A DNA stretch of 64,000 nucleotides from Inquilinus sp042743185 (GCF_042743185.1 NZ_JBHYMS010000043.1:6093-70092); one strand, 5' to 3'; shown: positions 52,100 through 63,870, counted from the first letter of the stretch. The notes: generated by a model from the sequence alone, not told the origin. Program-made: numbers and translations.

Positions 52100-54011
52100 T
52101 CCGGTGCTCGACGTCATCTGCATCGGCCGGTCCTCGGTCGACCTCTATGGCGAGCAGGTCGGCGGTCGGCTGGAGGACATGGCGTCCTTCGCCAAATATG
52201 TCGGCGGCTGCCCGACCAACATCTCCGTCGGCGGCGCCCGGCTGGGCCTGCGCACCGCCCTGCTGACCCGGGTCGGCGACGAGCATATGGGCCGCTTCAT
52301 CCGCGAGCAGCTGGCGGCCGAGGGCGTCGACACCAGCCACGTCATCACCGACGCGAGGCGCCTGACCGCACTGGTGATCCTGGGCATCCGCGACCGCCAT
52401 ACCTTCCCGCTGATCTTCTACCGCGAGGACTGCGCCGACATGGCGCTGTCCGAGGACGACATCGACGAGGCCTTCATCGCCTCGGCCCGCGCCGTGGTCG
52501 TCACCGGCACCCATTTCTCCACCCCCTCGGTCGCGGCGATGAGCCGGAAGGCGATGCGGCTGGCCCGTGCTCATGGCCGCAAGGTGGCGCTGGACATCGA
52601 CTACCGCCCGGTGCTGTGGGCCCTGACCGGCCACGGGCTGGGCGAGGAGCGCTTCGTCGAGAGCTCGGCGGTCACTGCGCATCTGCAGGCGATCCTGCCG
52701 GACTGCGACCTGATCGTCGGCACCGAGGAGGAGATCCACATCGCCGGCGGCGCCACCGAAACGCTGGCGGCACTGCGCCGGGTGCGCAAGCTGAGCGCCG
52801 CCACCATCGTGGTCAAGCGCGGGCCGATGGGCTGCGTCGTGTTTCCGGGCGCGATCCCGGACGACATCGAGCAGGGGGTGAAGGGCCCCGGCTTCCCGGT
52901 TGAGGTCTACAACGTGCTCGGCGCCGGCGACGGCTTCATGGCCGGCTTCCTGCGCGGCTGGCTGCGCGACGAGCCGGTCGAGGCCGCCTGCCGTTACGCC
53001 AATGCCTGCGGCGCCTTCGCCGTGTCGCGCCACGGCTGCGCCCCGTCCTATCCGAGCTGGACCGAGCTGTCTCAGTTCCTGGCCGAGGGCAGCGCCCATC
53101 ACCGGCTGCGCGAGGACCCCGCCCTCAACCAGGTGCATTGGGCGACGACGCGGATCCGCGACTGGCCCGAGGTCCACGCCATGGCCTTCGACCACAGGTC
53201 GCAGCTGGAGGAGATGGCGGCGCGCCACGGCGTCGACCCGGAGCGGATCGGCGACTTCAAGCTGCTGGCCTGGCAGGCGGCGAGGCAGGCGCATGGCGAC
53301 CGGCCAGGCTTCGGCGTGCTGATCGACGGGCGGCTGGGCAGCGAGGCGCTGTTCGCCGCCGCCGGCAGCGGCGCCTGGATCGGCCGGCCGATCGAGCTGC
53401 CGGGATCGCGACCGCTGCGCTTCGAGGGCGGGCCGGATGTCGGCGTCACCCTGCGGGAATGGCCGCTGGAGCATGTGGTGAAGTGCCTGGTGCAGTACCA
53501 CCCGGACGACCCGCCGGAGATCCAGGCCGAGCAGGACCGCCAGCTGCTGGCCCTGTTCGATGCCAGCCGCGCCACCCGGCACGAGCTGCTGATCGAGGTG
53601 ATCCCGCCGAGGTCGATGCCGGCCGACGATCGCACCGTGGCCCGGGCACTGGACCATCTCTACGGCATCGGCATCCATCCGGACTGGTGGAAGCTGCCGC
53701 CGCCGCCATCGGAGACGGCGTGGCAGGCGATCCAGGAGGTGATCGCCCGGCGCGACCCGCATTGCCGCGGCGTGGTGCTGCTGGGGCTGGAGGCGCCGGA
53801 GGAGGAGCTGACGGCCGCCTTCACCCTGGCCGCGCGCCAGCCCTGGTGCCGCGGCTTCGCGGTCGGCCGCACCATCTTCGGCCGCGCGGCCGAGGACTGG
53901 ATCGCCGGGCGCATCGACGACGACGAAGCGGTGAGACGGATGGCCGCCGGCTATGGCAGCCTGATCGCCGCCTGGGAGAATGCCCGCGCCGCAGCGCAAG
54001 CCGCGGCCTGA
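52092..54011 (+). CDS. iolC: 5-dehydro-2-deoxygluconokinase fused to DUF2090 aldolase-like domain
   Basis: A protein of 639 residues. Residues 1-325 are a PfkB kinase (ICIGRSSVDLYGEQVGG at the start, NVLGAGDGFMAGFLRGW with the catalytic Asp). Residues 330-630 are a DUF2090 domain (VHAMAFDHRSQLEEMA, FGVLIDGRLGSEALFAAA, CRGFAVGRTIFGRAAEDW), related to class I aldolases. The fusion is known in rhizobia and suggests that phosphorylation and aldol cleavage of 2-deoxy-5-keto-gluconate are joined in one protein. A 13-base gap separates it from iolD. Confidence 0.92.
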   Translation: MADPVLDVICIGRSSVDLYGEQVGGRLEDMASFAKYVGGCPTNISVGGARLGLRTALLTRVGDEHMGRFIREQLAAEGVDTSHVITDARRLTALVILGIRDRHTFPLIFYREDCADMALSEDDIDEAFIASARAVVVTGTHFSTPSVAAMSRKAMRLARAHGRKVALDIDYRPVLWALTGHGLGEERFVESSAVTAHLQAILPDCDLIVGTEEEIHIAGGATETLAALRRVRKLSAATIVVKRGPMGCVVFPGAIPDDIEQGVKGPGFPVEVYNVLGAGDGFMAGFLRGWLRDEPVEAACRYANACGAFAVSRHGCAPSYPSWTELSQFLAEGSAHHRLREDPALNQVHWATTRIRDWPEVHAMAFDHRSQLEEMAARHGVDPERIGDFKLLAWQAARQAHGDRPGFGVLIDGRLGSEALFAAAGSGAWIGRPIELPGSRPLRFEGGPDVGVTLREWPLEHVVKCLVQYHPDDPPEIQAEQDRQLLALFDASRATRHELLIEVIPPRSMPADDRTVARALDHLYGIGIHPDWWKLPPPPSETAWQAIQEVIARRDPHCRGVVLLGLEAPEEELTAAFTLAARQPWCRGFAVGRTIFGRAAEDWIAGRIDDDEAVRRMAAGYGSLIAAWENARAAAQAAA

Positions 54012-54024
54012 AGGAGCGATAGGG

Positions 54025-55878
<1,854 letters not shown>

Positions 55879-55915
55879 GCCATTCCCCGCACACGAACCC
55901 CACGAGACCGCCGCG

Positions 55916-56812
55916 ATGACCGTCACCCTCGGTACCAACCCGATCGCCTGGAGCAACGACGACCTGCCGGAGCTGGGCGGCGAGACGCCGCTCGAGACCT
56001 GCCTGTTCGAGGCGCGCGAGGCCGGCTTCACCGGCATCGAGCTGGGCAACAAGTTCCCGCGCCAGGCCGACGCGCTGCGGCCGATCCTGGAGGCGCATGG
56101 CCTGAATCTCATTTCCGGCTGGTACAGCGCCAACCTGCTCGACCGCTCGGTCGAGGAGGAGATCGCGGCGATTGAGCCGCATCTCGCCCTCCTCGCCGCG
56201 CTCGGCTGCAAGGTCATGGTGTTCTGCGACACCTCCGGCGCCGTGCATGGCGACCGGGGCACGCCGCTGTCGCAGCGCCCGACGCTGCCGGAGGATGCGT
56301 GGCCGGAGTTCGGGCGCAAGCTGACCGCGGTCGGCGACCATATGGCGAAGCGCGGCGTCCGACTGGCCTATCACCACCACATGGGCACGCTGGTGCAGAG
56401 CGAGGCCGAGGTCGACCTCTTGATGCAGCACACCGGCCTGTCGGTCGGGCTGCTGCTCGATTCCGGCCATATGACGGTGGCGGGCGGCGACCCGGCGGCG
56501 CTGGCCAGGCGCTACGCCAGCCGGATCAACCACGTCCATGCCAAGGACGTGCGCCGCGACGTGCTGCAGAAAGTGCGCGACGAGGATCGGAGCTTCCTCG
56601 ACGGCGTCATCGGCGGGCTGTTCACCGTGCCGGGCGACGGCATGATCGACTTCCCGCGGATCTTCGACGCCCTGCCGAAGAGCTACAGCGGCTGGATGGT
56701 GGTGGAAGCCGAACAGGACCCGGCCAAGGCCCATCCGCTGACCTATGCCCGGCTGGGCTACCGCAACCTGTGGAAGTTCGCGACCGGCGCCGGCTTCGAG
56801 GTGAAGGTCTGA
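55916..56812 (+). CDS. iolE: myo-inosose-2 dehydratase
   Basis: A protein of 298 residues with the sugar-isomerase TIM barrel (LGTNPIAWSNDDLPELGGETPLETCLFEAREAGFTGIELGNKFP). LAYHHHMGTLVQSEAEVD, LLLDSGHMTVAGGDP, and INHVHAKDVR hold the metal ligands. It dehydrates 2-keto-myo-inositol. ATG 55916 gives the family N-terminus; ATG 55871 would add 15 unconserved residues and overlap iolD. It ends the plus-strand iol unit. Confidence 0.92.
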   Translation: MTVTLGTNPIAWSNDDLPELGGETPLETCLFEAREAGFTGIELGNKFPRQADALRPILEAHGLNLISGWYSANLLDRSVEEEIAAIEPHLALLAALGCKVMVFCDTSGAVHGDRGTPLSQRPTLPEDAWPEFGRKLTAVGDHMAKRGVRLAYHHHMGTLVQSEAEVDLLMQHTGLSVGLLLDSGHMTVAGGDPAALARRYASRINHVHAKDVRRDVLQKVRDEDRSFLDGVIGGLFTVPGDGMIDFPRIFDALPKSYSGWMVVEAEQDPAKAHPLTYARLGYRNLWKFATGAGFEVKV

Positions 56813-56843
56813 CGCCGTCAACACACTGTTTATGCAGATTTCC

Positions 56844-56901
56844 CCATCCGGGCGAAGCGGTTGATGTCATAGTGACGCATCGAATCAACTCACCCGGATG
56901 G
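56844..56901 (+). promoter_or_regulatory. inverted repeat before doxX
   Basis: CCATCCGGG (56844-56852) is complementary to CCCGGATGG (56893-56901), 40 bases apart, the second arm ending 4 bases before the doxX start. The stem might sequester the ribosome site. Confidence 0.35.
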
Positions 56902-56905
56902 TGAA

Positions 56906-57310
56906 ATGTCGGCCTTCTCGTCCTTCTTCGCCTTCTTCGCCCGCATCTTCCTCGCCGTCCTGTTCGTCGTCTCCGGCTGGGCCAAGCTGACCGGCTTCGA
57001 GGGCACCGTCGGCTATGTCGCCTCCAACGGCCTGCCGGTGCCGCAGCTCTTCGCCGCGCTGACCATCCTGGTCGAGCTCGGCGGCGGCATCCTCCTGATC
57101 CTCGGCCTGTTCTCGCGCCTGGCCGCCTTCGTCATGGCCGGCTTCACGCTGCTGACCATCGTCGTCGTCCACCATTTCTGGACCATGGCCGATGCCGAGA
57201 TGCAGCTGAACCAGCTGATGGCGATGAAGAACCTGGCGATCGCCGGCGGCCTGCTGATGGTCACCGCCTTCGGCCCCGGCGCCTGGGCGATCGGCCCCGG
57301 CCGCGACTGA
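56906..57310 (+). CDS. DoxX family membrane protein
   Basis: A protein of 134 residues with four membrane helices. The DoxX pattern is FARIFLAVLFVVSGWAKLTGFEGTVGYVASNGLPVPQ, then LVELGGGILLILGLFSRLAAFVMAGFTL. Such proteins are found in thiosulfate-quinone oxidoreductase or in redox-stress complexes, but many have no assigned role. It stands alone between iolE and the convergent enoyl-CoA hydratase. Confidence 0.88.
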   Translation: MSAFSSFFAFFARIFLAVLFVVSGWAKLTGFEGTVGYVASNGLPVPQLFAALTILVELGGGILLILGLFSRLAAFVMAGFTLLTIVVVHHFWTMADAEMQLNQLMAMKNLAIAGGLLMVTAFGPGAWAIGPGRD

Positions 57311-57370
57311 GGCACGGCCGCCCGGACGGATCGGAAGCGGCGGGCCTCGAGCCCGCCGCTTTCGTTGAGG

Positions 57371-58150
57371 TCAGCGGTGCTTGAACGCGGCCGGCCGCTT
57401 CTCGGCGAAGGCAGCCATGCCCTCGCGTCGGTCCTCGGTGGCAAAGGTGGCGTGGAACAGGCGACGCTCGAACAGGATGCCCTCGGCCAGCGGCGTCTCG
57501 TCGGCACGGTGCACCGCCTCCTTGGCCATCATCGTGATCGGCAGCGAGTAGCCGGCGATGGTCTCCGCCGCCTTCAGCGCCTCGGCCAGCAGTTCGGCCG
57601 CCGGCACCACGCGGGCGACCAGGCCCGACCGCTCGGCCTCCGCCGCATCCATCATCCGGCCGGTCAGCACCAGGTCCATCGCCTTGGACCGGCCGATCAG
57701 CTTGGTCAGGCGCTGGGTGCCGCCGGAGCCCGGGATGGTGCCCAGCCTGATCTCCGGCTGGCCGAACTTCGCCGAGTCCGCGGCGATGATGAAGTCGCAC
57801 ATCATCGCGATCTCGCAGCCGCCGCCCAGGGCATAGCCTGCGACCGCGGCGATGATCGGCTTGCGCAGCTTGGTGATGCAGGTCCAGTTCTCGATCAGAT
57901 TGCCGCGATAGGCGGCGATGAAGTCCTTCGACGCCATCTCCTTGATGTCCGCCCCCGCGGCGAAGGCCTTCTCCGACCCGGTCAGGACGACGGCGCCGAT
58001 GCCGTCGTCGGCGTCGAAGGCCACCAGGGCCTGGCCGAGGTCCCGGAAGATCGCGTCGTTCAGGGCGTTCAGCGCCTGCGGCCGGTTCAGCGTGATCAGG
58101 CCGACCCGGCCCCGGGTCTCGACCAGGATGGTCTCGTAGCTCGCGGTCAT
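57371..58150 (-). CDS. enoyl-CoA hydratase
   Basis: A protein of 259 residues, a crotonase. The oxyanion-hole block is GSEKAFAAGADIKEMA. GYALGGGCEIAMMCDFIIA and FGQPEIRLGTIPGSGGTQRLTKLIG hold the two catalytic glutamates. It hydrates trans-2-enoyl-CoA in fatty acid or phenylacetate breakdown; it is close to the EchA8/PaaF type. It ends convergent to doxX and follows mutM on the same strand by 38 bases. Confidence 0.92.
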   Translation of the reverse strand: MTASYETILVETRGRVGLITLNRPQALNALNDAIFRDLGQALVAFDADDGIGAVVLTGSEKAFAAGADIKEMASKDFIAAYRGNLIENWTCITKLRKPIIAAVAGYALGGGCEIAMMCDFIIAADSAKFGQPEIRLGTIPGSGGTQRLTKLIGRSKAMDLVLTGRMMDAAEAERSGLVARVVPAAELLAEALKAAETIAGYSLPITMMAKEAVHRADETPLAEGILFERRLFHATFATEDRREGMAAFAEKRPAAFKHR

Positions 58151-58188
58151 GAGGGTTCCTCCGCATCTTCGATTGATCGAACGCCCGG

Positions 58189-59019
58189 TCAGCGCTGGCA
58201 GACCGGGCAGAAGAAGGTGCTGCGGCCGGACTGGACGAGGCGCCGGACCGTGCCGCGGCATCCCGGCGTCCGGCACGGCTCGCCCTCGCGGTCGTAGACC
58301 GACCAGGAATGCTGGAAATAGCCGAGCTCGCCGTTGACCTGGACATGGTCGCGCAGGGACGACCCGCCGGCCTCGATGGCGCGCCGCAGCACCGCCTTGA
58401 TCTCCGGCACCAGCCGCGCCGCCCGCACGCCCGCCACCGAGGCGGCGACGCGACGGGGCGAGATCCGCGCCGCCCACAGCGCCTCGCAGACATAGATGTT
58501 GCCGAGGCCGGCGACGACGCGCTGATCCAGGAGAGCCGCCTTGATCGGCGTGATCTTGCGGGCCAGGGCCTGATCCAGAGTGGCGGCGTCGAACTCGTCC
58601 GACAGCGGCTCCGGCCCCAGCGCCTCCAGCGCCTTGTGGGCGTGCAGCGCGTTCTGGCTGACCAGGTCCATCATGCCGAAGCGGCGGGTGTCGTTGAAGG
58701 TGACCACCGATCCGGCCTCGGTCTCGAACACCACATGATCGTGCGGGCTGACGATCTGCGGCCGCCCCTGGCTGACCATCATCCGGCCGGACATGCCGAG
58801 ATGGATCAAGAGCACCATGCCGTCGTCGAGATGGATCAGCAGGTACTTGGCGCGGCGGTCCAGGCGGACGATCCGGCGGCCGGTCAGCCGCTCGGCCATC
58901 CGCTCGGGCAGCGGGAAGCGCAGGTCGGGGCGGCGCTGCTCGACACGGGCCAGGCGCTGGCCTTCCAGGACGGGCACCAGGCCGCGGCGAACGGTCTCGA
59001 CTTCGGGAAGCTCGGGCAT
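58189..59019 (-). CDS. mutM: formamidopyrimidine-DNA glycosylase
   Basis: A protein of 276 residues. It must begin MPELPEVE so that Pro2 is the nucleophile, which fixes the start at ATG 59019; three upstream codons are not part of it. The catalytic Lys is in RRAKYLLI. The C-terminal zinc finger is CRTPGCRGTVRRL...FFCPVCQR. It removes 8-oxoguanine from DNA. It is divergent from ubiE with 47 bases between. Confidence 0.95.
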   Translation of the reverse strand: MPELPEVETVRRGLVPVLEGQRLARVEQRRPDLRFPLPERMAERLTGRRIVRLDRRAKYLLIHLDDGMVLLIHLGMSGRMMVSQGRPQIVSPHDHVVFETEAGSVVTFNDTRRFGMMDLVSQNALHAHKALEALGPEPLSDEFDAATLDQALARKITPIKAALLDQRVVAGLGNIYVCEALWAARISPRRVAASVAGVRAARLVPEIKAVLRRAIEAGGSSLRDHVQVNGELGYFQHSWSVYDREGEPCRTPGCRGTVRRLVQSGRSTFFCPVCQR

Positions 59020-59066
59020 GGCCGGCACACTGGCACGACCCGGCGCCGGACGCTATGGTCCCGGCC

Positions 59067-59828
59067 ATGAGCGACGCGCCCCATAATCCCGAGTCCCGCT
59101 GGTTCGGCGACACCGAGGTCGACCCGACGGAGAAGACCCACCGCGTCCATGGCGTGTTCAGCAGCGTGGCCCAGCGCTATGACCTGATGAACGACCTGAT
59201 GAGCGGCGGCGTCCATCGGCTGTGGAAGGCCCAGTTCATCAGCGCGATCCGGCCCCGCCCGGGCGAGGTCCTGCTGGACGTGGCCGGCGGCACCGGCGAC
59301 ATCGCCTTCCGCTTCCTTGACCGCGCCGGCCCGACCGGGCGGGCCATCATCTGCGACCTGACCGAGGGCATGGTCGCGGTCGGCCGCGACCGGGCGATCG
59401 ACCGCGGCCGGGTCGGCCCGATCCTGCACATGGTCGGCAATGCCGAATCGCTGCCGGTCGCCGACCGGTCGGTCGACGTCTACACCATCTCCTTCGGCCT
59501 CCGGAACGTGACCCGGATCGACGATGCGCTGCGCGAGGCGCGGCGGGTGCTGAAGCCGGGTGGGCGCTTCTTCTGCCTGGAGTTCAGCAAGGTCGTGCTG
59601 CCCGGCCTGGACCGTGCCTACGACCTCTATTCCCGCGCCGTGATCCCGCGCCTGGGCAAGACGGTGGCCAAGGACGAGGACAGCTACCGCTACCTGGTCG
59701 AGAGCATCCGCCGCTTCCCCGATCAGCCCACCCTGGCCGAGCGAATCGAGGCCGCGGGGCTGGAGCGGGTACGCTGGACCAACCTGTCGGCCGGCATCGC
59801 CGCCATTCATACCGGCTGGCGGATCTGA
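59067..59828 (+). CDS. ubiE: ubiquinone/menaquinone C-methyltransferase
   Basis: A protein of 253 residues, full length. It has THRVHGVFSSVAQRYDLMNDLMSGGVHRLWK near residue 25, the SAM loop LLDVAGGTGDIAFRF, NVTRIDDALREARRVLKPGGRFFCLEFSK and an ending in AAIHTGWRI. It methylates the quinone ring in ubiquinone synthesis. In related genomes ubiB follows; here a toxin-antitoxin pair does. Confidence 0.95.
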   Translation: MSDAPHNPESRWFGDTEVDPTEKTHRVHGVFSSVAQRYDLMNDLMSGGVHRLWKAQFISAIRPRPGEVLLDVAGGTGDIAFRFLDRAGPTGRAIICDLTEGMVAVGRDRAIDRGRVGPILHMVGNAESLPVADRSVDVYTISFGLRNVTRIDDALREARRVLKPGGRFFCLEFSKVVLPGLDRAYDLYSRAVIPRLGKTVAKDEDSYRYLVESIRRFPDQPTLAERIEAAGLERVRWTNLSAGIAAIHTGWRI

Positions 59829-59859
59829 GGCTCGGATCGGGCGATCCAGATCCTGATGA

Positions 59860-59887
59860 TTGCATTGGCCCAAGACTGCGCATAATT
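59860..59887 (+). promoter_or_regulatory. candidate promoter of the ccdAB module
   Basis: TTGCAT (59860-59865) and ATAATT (59882-59887), 16 bases apart, in a short AT-rich stretch before the antitoxin gene. Only the position and rough consensus support it. Confidence 0.35.
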
Positions 59888-59921
59888 CTACGTTCCTTAT
59901 GCGCATCGAGTGGATGACAAC

Positions 59922-60167
59922 ATGCTCACACGCTATCGGGAAGACGCTCCGAAGAAGCCCGTCAACTGCAGCATGAACAGCGACCTCGTGGCCCAGGCGA
60001 AGGCCATGGGGATCAATGTCTCTGCTGCGGCCGAAGCCGGACTCCTGACCGCCGTCGAACAGGCCGAACGCCGGCGGATCGAGGAGGAGACGGCGGCGAT
60101 TGTCGCGTACTGGAACGAGTACGAGGCCCAATTCGGAAGTCCGGCCGACGAATATTGCGAGATCTGA
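59922..60167 (+). CDS. ccdA: CcdA-like antitoxin
   Basis: A protein of 81 residues (85 from GTG 59910). The N-terminal ribbon-helix-helix region (KKPVNCSMNSDLVAQAKAMGINVSAAAEAGLLTAVEQ) should bind DNA. The C-terminal toxin-binding tail has the CcdA pattern AIVAYWNEYEAQFGSPADEYCEI. It neutralises CcdB and represses the module. The codon use is less GC-biased than in neighbours, which suggests transfer. It lies 5 bases before the toxin start. Confidence 0.9.
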   Translation: MLTRYREDAPKKPVNCSMNSDLVAQAKAMGINVSAAAEAGLLTAVEQAERRRIEEETAAIVAYWNEYEAQFGSPADEYCEI

Positions 60168-60172
60168 GGTCC

Positions 60173-60490
60173 ATGCCGCAATTCGATGCGCATCGGAACA
60201 TCGGAGCGAGCAAGGCCGCCTATCCCTATCTCGTCGTCCTGCAATCCAGCATCTTCCGTGACCGGTCGCGCTGGGTCGTTATTCCCTTGGCTCCGGCTGG
60301 ACCCAACCTCCCGCCGAACGACCGGTTAAGCCCGGCGTTCACCGTCGAGGGCAAACGGTACGGGCTGGCAACGCTGGCGATCTTCAATCTCCCCAAGGAG
60401 CAGCTCGGTCCTGTCGTAACCAACCTGACCGCCGAGAGCGACGCCATCATCGCCGCCATGGACTGGATGATGAATCGCGGCTGGGGGTAG
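60173..60490 (+). CDS. ccdB: CcdB-like gyrase toxin
   Basis: A protein of 105 residues, near the CcdB length of 101. It starts MPQFDAHRNIG, has YPYLVVLQSSIF, RWVVIPLAP, LSPAFTVEGKRYGLATLAIFNLP, and ends DAIIAAMDWMMNRGWG. The Trp-Gly end matches the gyrase-contacting C-terminus of CcdB. It would poison DNA gyrase when CcdA decays. A TGAGG lies just before ATG 60173. Confidence 0.9.
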   Translation: MPQFDAHRNIGASKAAYPYLVVLQSSIFRDRSRWVVIPLAPAGPNLPPNDRLSPAFTVEGKRYGLATLAIFNLPKEQLGPVVTNLTAESDAIIAAMDWMMNRGWG

Positions 60491-60616
60491 GATTTCACGG
60501 CCCCTGTCGCGCATTTCGTCGCAAGCGGTGATTGTAGGGCTTGCCGAATCCGGCTGGGGGCCCTAAAGAACACTCATGCGATGTAGTTCGCCTTCCGCCG
60601 TCCCTGGGGACCCGCC

Positions 60617-61846
60617 GTGACGCTGACCTTGCGCGACCGCCGCATCCTGCTGGTCATCGCGGGCGGCATCGCCGCCTACAAGTCGCTGGACCTGATCCGG
60701 CGACTGCGCGAGCGCGGTGCCCGGGTGCGCTGCATCCTGACCAGATCCGCGACCGAGTTCGTCACTCCCCTCGCCGTTTCGGCCCTGACCGAGGACAAGG
60801 TCTATCGCGACCTGTTCTCGCTGACCGACGAATCGGAGATGGGCCACATCCGGCTGTCGCGCGACGCCGACCTGCTCGTGGTGGCCCCGGCCACCGCCAA
60901 CATCCTGGCGCGGATGGCGGCCGGGCTGGCCGACGACTTGGCCACCACCGCCTTGCTGGCCACCGACAAGCCGGCGCTGGTGGCGCCGGCGATGAATGTC
61001 CGGATGTGGGAGCATCCGGCGACTCGCGACAACCTGGCGCTGCTGCAGCGCCGCGGCGTGCGCGTGGTCGGGCCGAACCCCGGCGAGATGGCCTGCGGCG
61101 AATACGGCCCGGGGCGCATGTCCGAGCCGCTGGAGATCGTCGCCGCCATCGAGTCCTATTTCGCCGAGGTCGACCGCTTCGGCACCGGCGGGCCGCTGAA
61201 GGACCGGCACGTCATCGTCACCAGCGGCCCGACCCACGAGCCGATCGACCCGGTGCGCTACATCGCCAACCGCTCCTCCGGCAAGCAGGGCCACGCCATC
61301 GCCGCGGCGCTGCACCGGGCCGGGGCGCGGGTGACGCTGGTGACCGGCCCGACCCATGAGCCGGCGCCGCACGGCGTCACCGTGGTGCCGATCGAGACGG
61401 CGGACGAGATGATGGCCGCCTGCCGGGCCGCCCTGCCCGCCGATGCCGCGGTCTGCGCCGCCGCCGTGGCCGACTGGCGCGTCGCCGTGCCCTCCGGCCA
61501 GAAGATCAAGAAGGGCGCCGGCGGGCCGCCGGCGCTGGCGCTGGCCGAGAACCCCGACATCCTGGCGACGCTGAGCGCCCCGGGGCCCGACCGGCCGGCC
61601 CTGGTGGTGGGCTTCGCCGCCGAGACCGAGGACGTGATCGCCCATGCCCAGGCCAAGCGCGCCCGCAAGGGCTGCGACTGGATCCTGGCCAACGACGTGT
61701 CGCCCGGCACCCGGGCCTTCGGCGGCGATTCCAACATCCTGCACCTGGTCACGGCCGAAGGCGCCCAGACCTGGCCGCGGCTGAGCAAGGCCGATATCGG
61801 CACGCGCCTGGCCGGCGCGATCGCCCGCCATTTCGAGAAAGGCTGA
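60617..61846 (+). CDS. coaBC: phosphopantothenoylcysteine decarboxylase/synthetase
   Basis: A protein of 409 residues from a GTG start. The CoaC half (1-185) has AGGIAAYKSLDLIRRL, the catalytic His in MGHIRLSRDADLLVVAPATANI, PAMNVRMW and CGEYGPGRM. The CoaB half has TSGPTHEPIDPVRYIANRSSGKQG and the Lys pair in KIKK. It makes 4'-phosphopantetheine for coenzyme A in two steps. dut follows after 10 bases. Confidence 0.95.
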   Translation: MTLTLRDRRILLVIAGGIAAYKSLDLIRRLRERGARVRCILTRSATEFVTPLAVSALTEDKVYRDLFSLTDESEMGHIRLSRDADLLVVAPATANILARMAAGLADDLATTALLATDKPALVAPAMNVRMWEHPATRDNLALLQRRGVRVVGPNPGEMACGEYGPGRMSEPLEIVAAIESYFAEVDRFGTGGPLKDRHVIVTSGPTHEPIDPVRYIANRSSGKQGHAIAAALHRAGARVTLVTGPTHEPAPHGVTVVPIETADEMMAACRAALPADAAVCAAAVADWRVAVPSGQKIKKGAGGPPALALAENPDILATLSAPGPDRPALVVGFAAETEDVIAHAQAKRARKGCDWILANDVSPGTRAFGGDSNILHLVTAEGAQTWPRLSKADIGTRLAGAIARHFEKG

Positions 61847-61856
61847 CCCCGGACCG

Positions 61857-62315
61857 ATGACCGAAGCCGTCTCCATCGCCGTCACCCGCCTGCCGCACGG
61901 CGCCGACCTGCCCCTGCCCGCCGCCGCCACCGCGCGGTCGGCCGGGCTGGACCTGCTCGCGGCCGTGGCGGAGCCGGTGACGGTGGCCCCCGGGCGCCGG
62001 GTGCTGATCCCGACCGGCATCGCCATCGCCCTGCCGGCCGGCTGGGAGGCGCAGGTGCGACCGCGCTCCGGCCTCGCCCTCAAGCACGGCATCACCATCG
62101 TCAATGCGCCGGGCACGATCGACTCCGACTACCGGGGCGAGATCGGCGTGGTGCTGATCAACCATGGCGACGAGCCCGTCGCCATCACCCGGGGCATGCG
62201 CATTGCCCAGATGGTCGTGGCCCGCCACGCGACCGTCGCCTGGGACGAGCGACAGGGCCTCGACACCACCGCCCGGGGCACGGGCGGCTACGGATCCACC
62301 GGAACGGGAGCCTGA
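61857..62315 (+). CDS. dut: dUTP diphosphatase
   Basis: A protein of 152 residues. All five trimeric dUTPase motifs are visible: ARSAGLDLLAA, PRSGLALKHG, APGTIDSDYRGEIGVVLINHG, RIAQMVV and RGTGGYGSTG. It hydrolyses dUTP to dUMP, keeping uracil out of DNA. The following rrf2 gene starts 3 bases after its stop. Confidence 0.95.
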   Translation: MTEAVSIAVTRLPHGADLPLPAAATARSAGLDLLAAVAEPVTVAPGRRVLIPTGIAIALPAGWEAQVRPRSGLALKHGITIVNAPGTIDSDYRGEIGVVLINHGDEPVAITRGMRIAQMVVARHATVAWDERQGLDTTARGTGGYGSTGTGA

Positions 62316-62318
62316 CGG

Positions 62319-62777
62319 ATGTTCCGACTGCCCAAGAAGATGCTGTTCGCGATCGAGGCGGTCCTCGACATCGCCTACAATGCCGTCGACACGCCGGTGC
62401 AGAGCGCCGAGATCACCAAGCGCCAGGGCATCCCGCGCCGGTATCTGGAGCAGGTGCTGCAGCAGCTGGTCCGGGTCGACATCCTGACCGGGGTGCGCGG
62501 GCCGCGCGGCGGCTATCGCCTGGCGCGGGAACGCCGGCGGATCACGGTCGGCGAGATCGTCCGCGCCATCCGGTCGCTGGAGACGGCGGCGGACGACGAG
62601 GAGGCGCTGCCGCCGGGGTCCCGCCTGGGCCAGGAGATCGTCCGCCCGCTGTGGGCCGAGTTGCAGGAGGAAGCGGTCAAGAAGCTCGACGCCCTGAGCA
62701 TCGAGGACCTGGCCAACCAGGCCCGCGAGAAGGGCATCCCGCGCGAGCGGGCCGCCCCCGTCGACTTCTCGATCTGA
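62319..62777 (+). CDS. Rrf2-family transcriptional regulator (CymR-like)
   Basis: A protein of 152 residues. The winged HTH is LPKKMLFAIEAVLDIAYNA, ITKRQGIPRRYLEQVLQQLVRVDIL, and RGPRGGYRLARERRRITVGEIVRAI. It contains no cysteine, so it cannot hold an Fe-S cluster like IscR or NsrR. CymR, the cysteine regulator of Gram-positives, also lacks cluster ligands and acts through CysK. Since cysK follows 91 bases downstream, control of cysteine synthesis is likely. Confidence 0.87.
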   Translation: MFRLPKKMLFAIEAVLDIAYNAVDTPVQSAEITKRQGIPRRYLEQVLQQLVRVDILTGVRGPRGGYRLARERRRITVGEIVRAIRSLETAADDEEALPPGSRLGQEIVRPLWAELQEEAVKKLDALSIEDLANQAREKGIPRERAAPVDFSI

Positions 62778-62833
62778 GCTCCGCCCGGGTTGATCCGAGC
62801 GGCTGGCCTTCCCCAAGGCCGGCGCGTATATAT

Positions 62834-62843
62834 GTTGATCAAC
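62834..62843. promoter_or_regulatory. palindrome upstream of cysK
   Basis: GTTGATCAAC, a perfect 10-bp palindrome in an AT-rich patch (62826-62852), 25 bases before the cysK start. It is a candidate Rrf2 binding site overlapping the cysK promoter. Confidence 0.4.
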
Positions 62844-62868
62844 CAATTTAACGCCCTTGGAGAGTAAT

Positions 62869-63843
<975 letters not shown>

Positions 63844-63870
63844 GCTCCGCCTTCTCAGTGCGTGCGGGGG

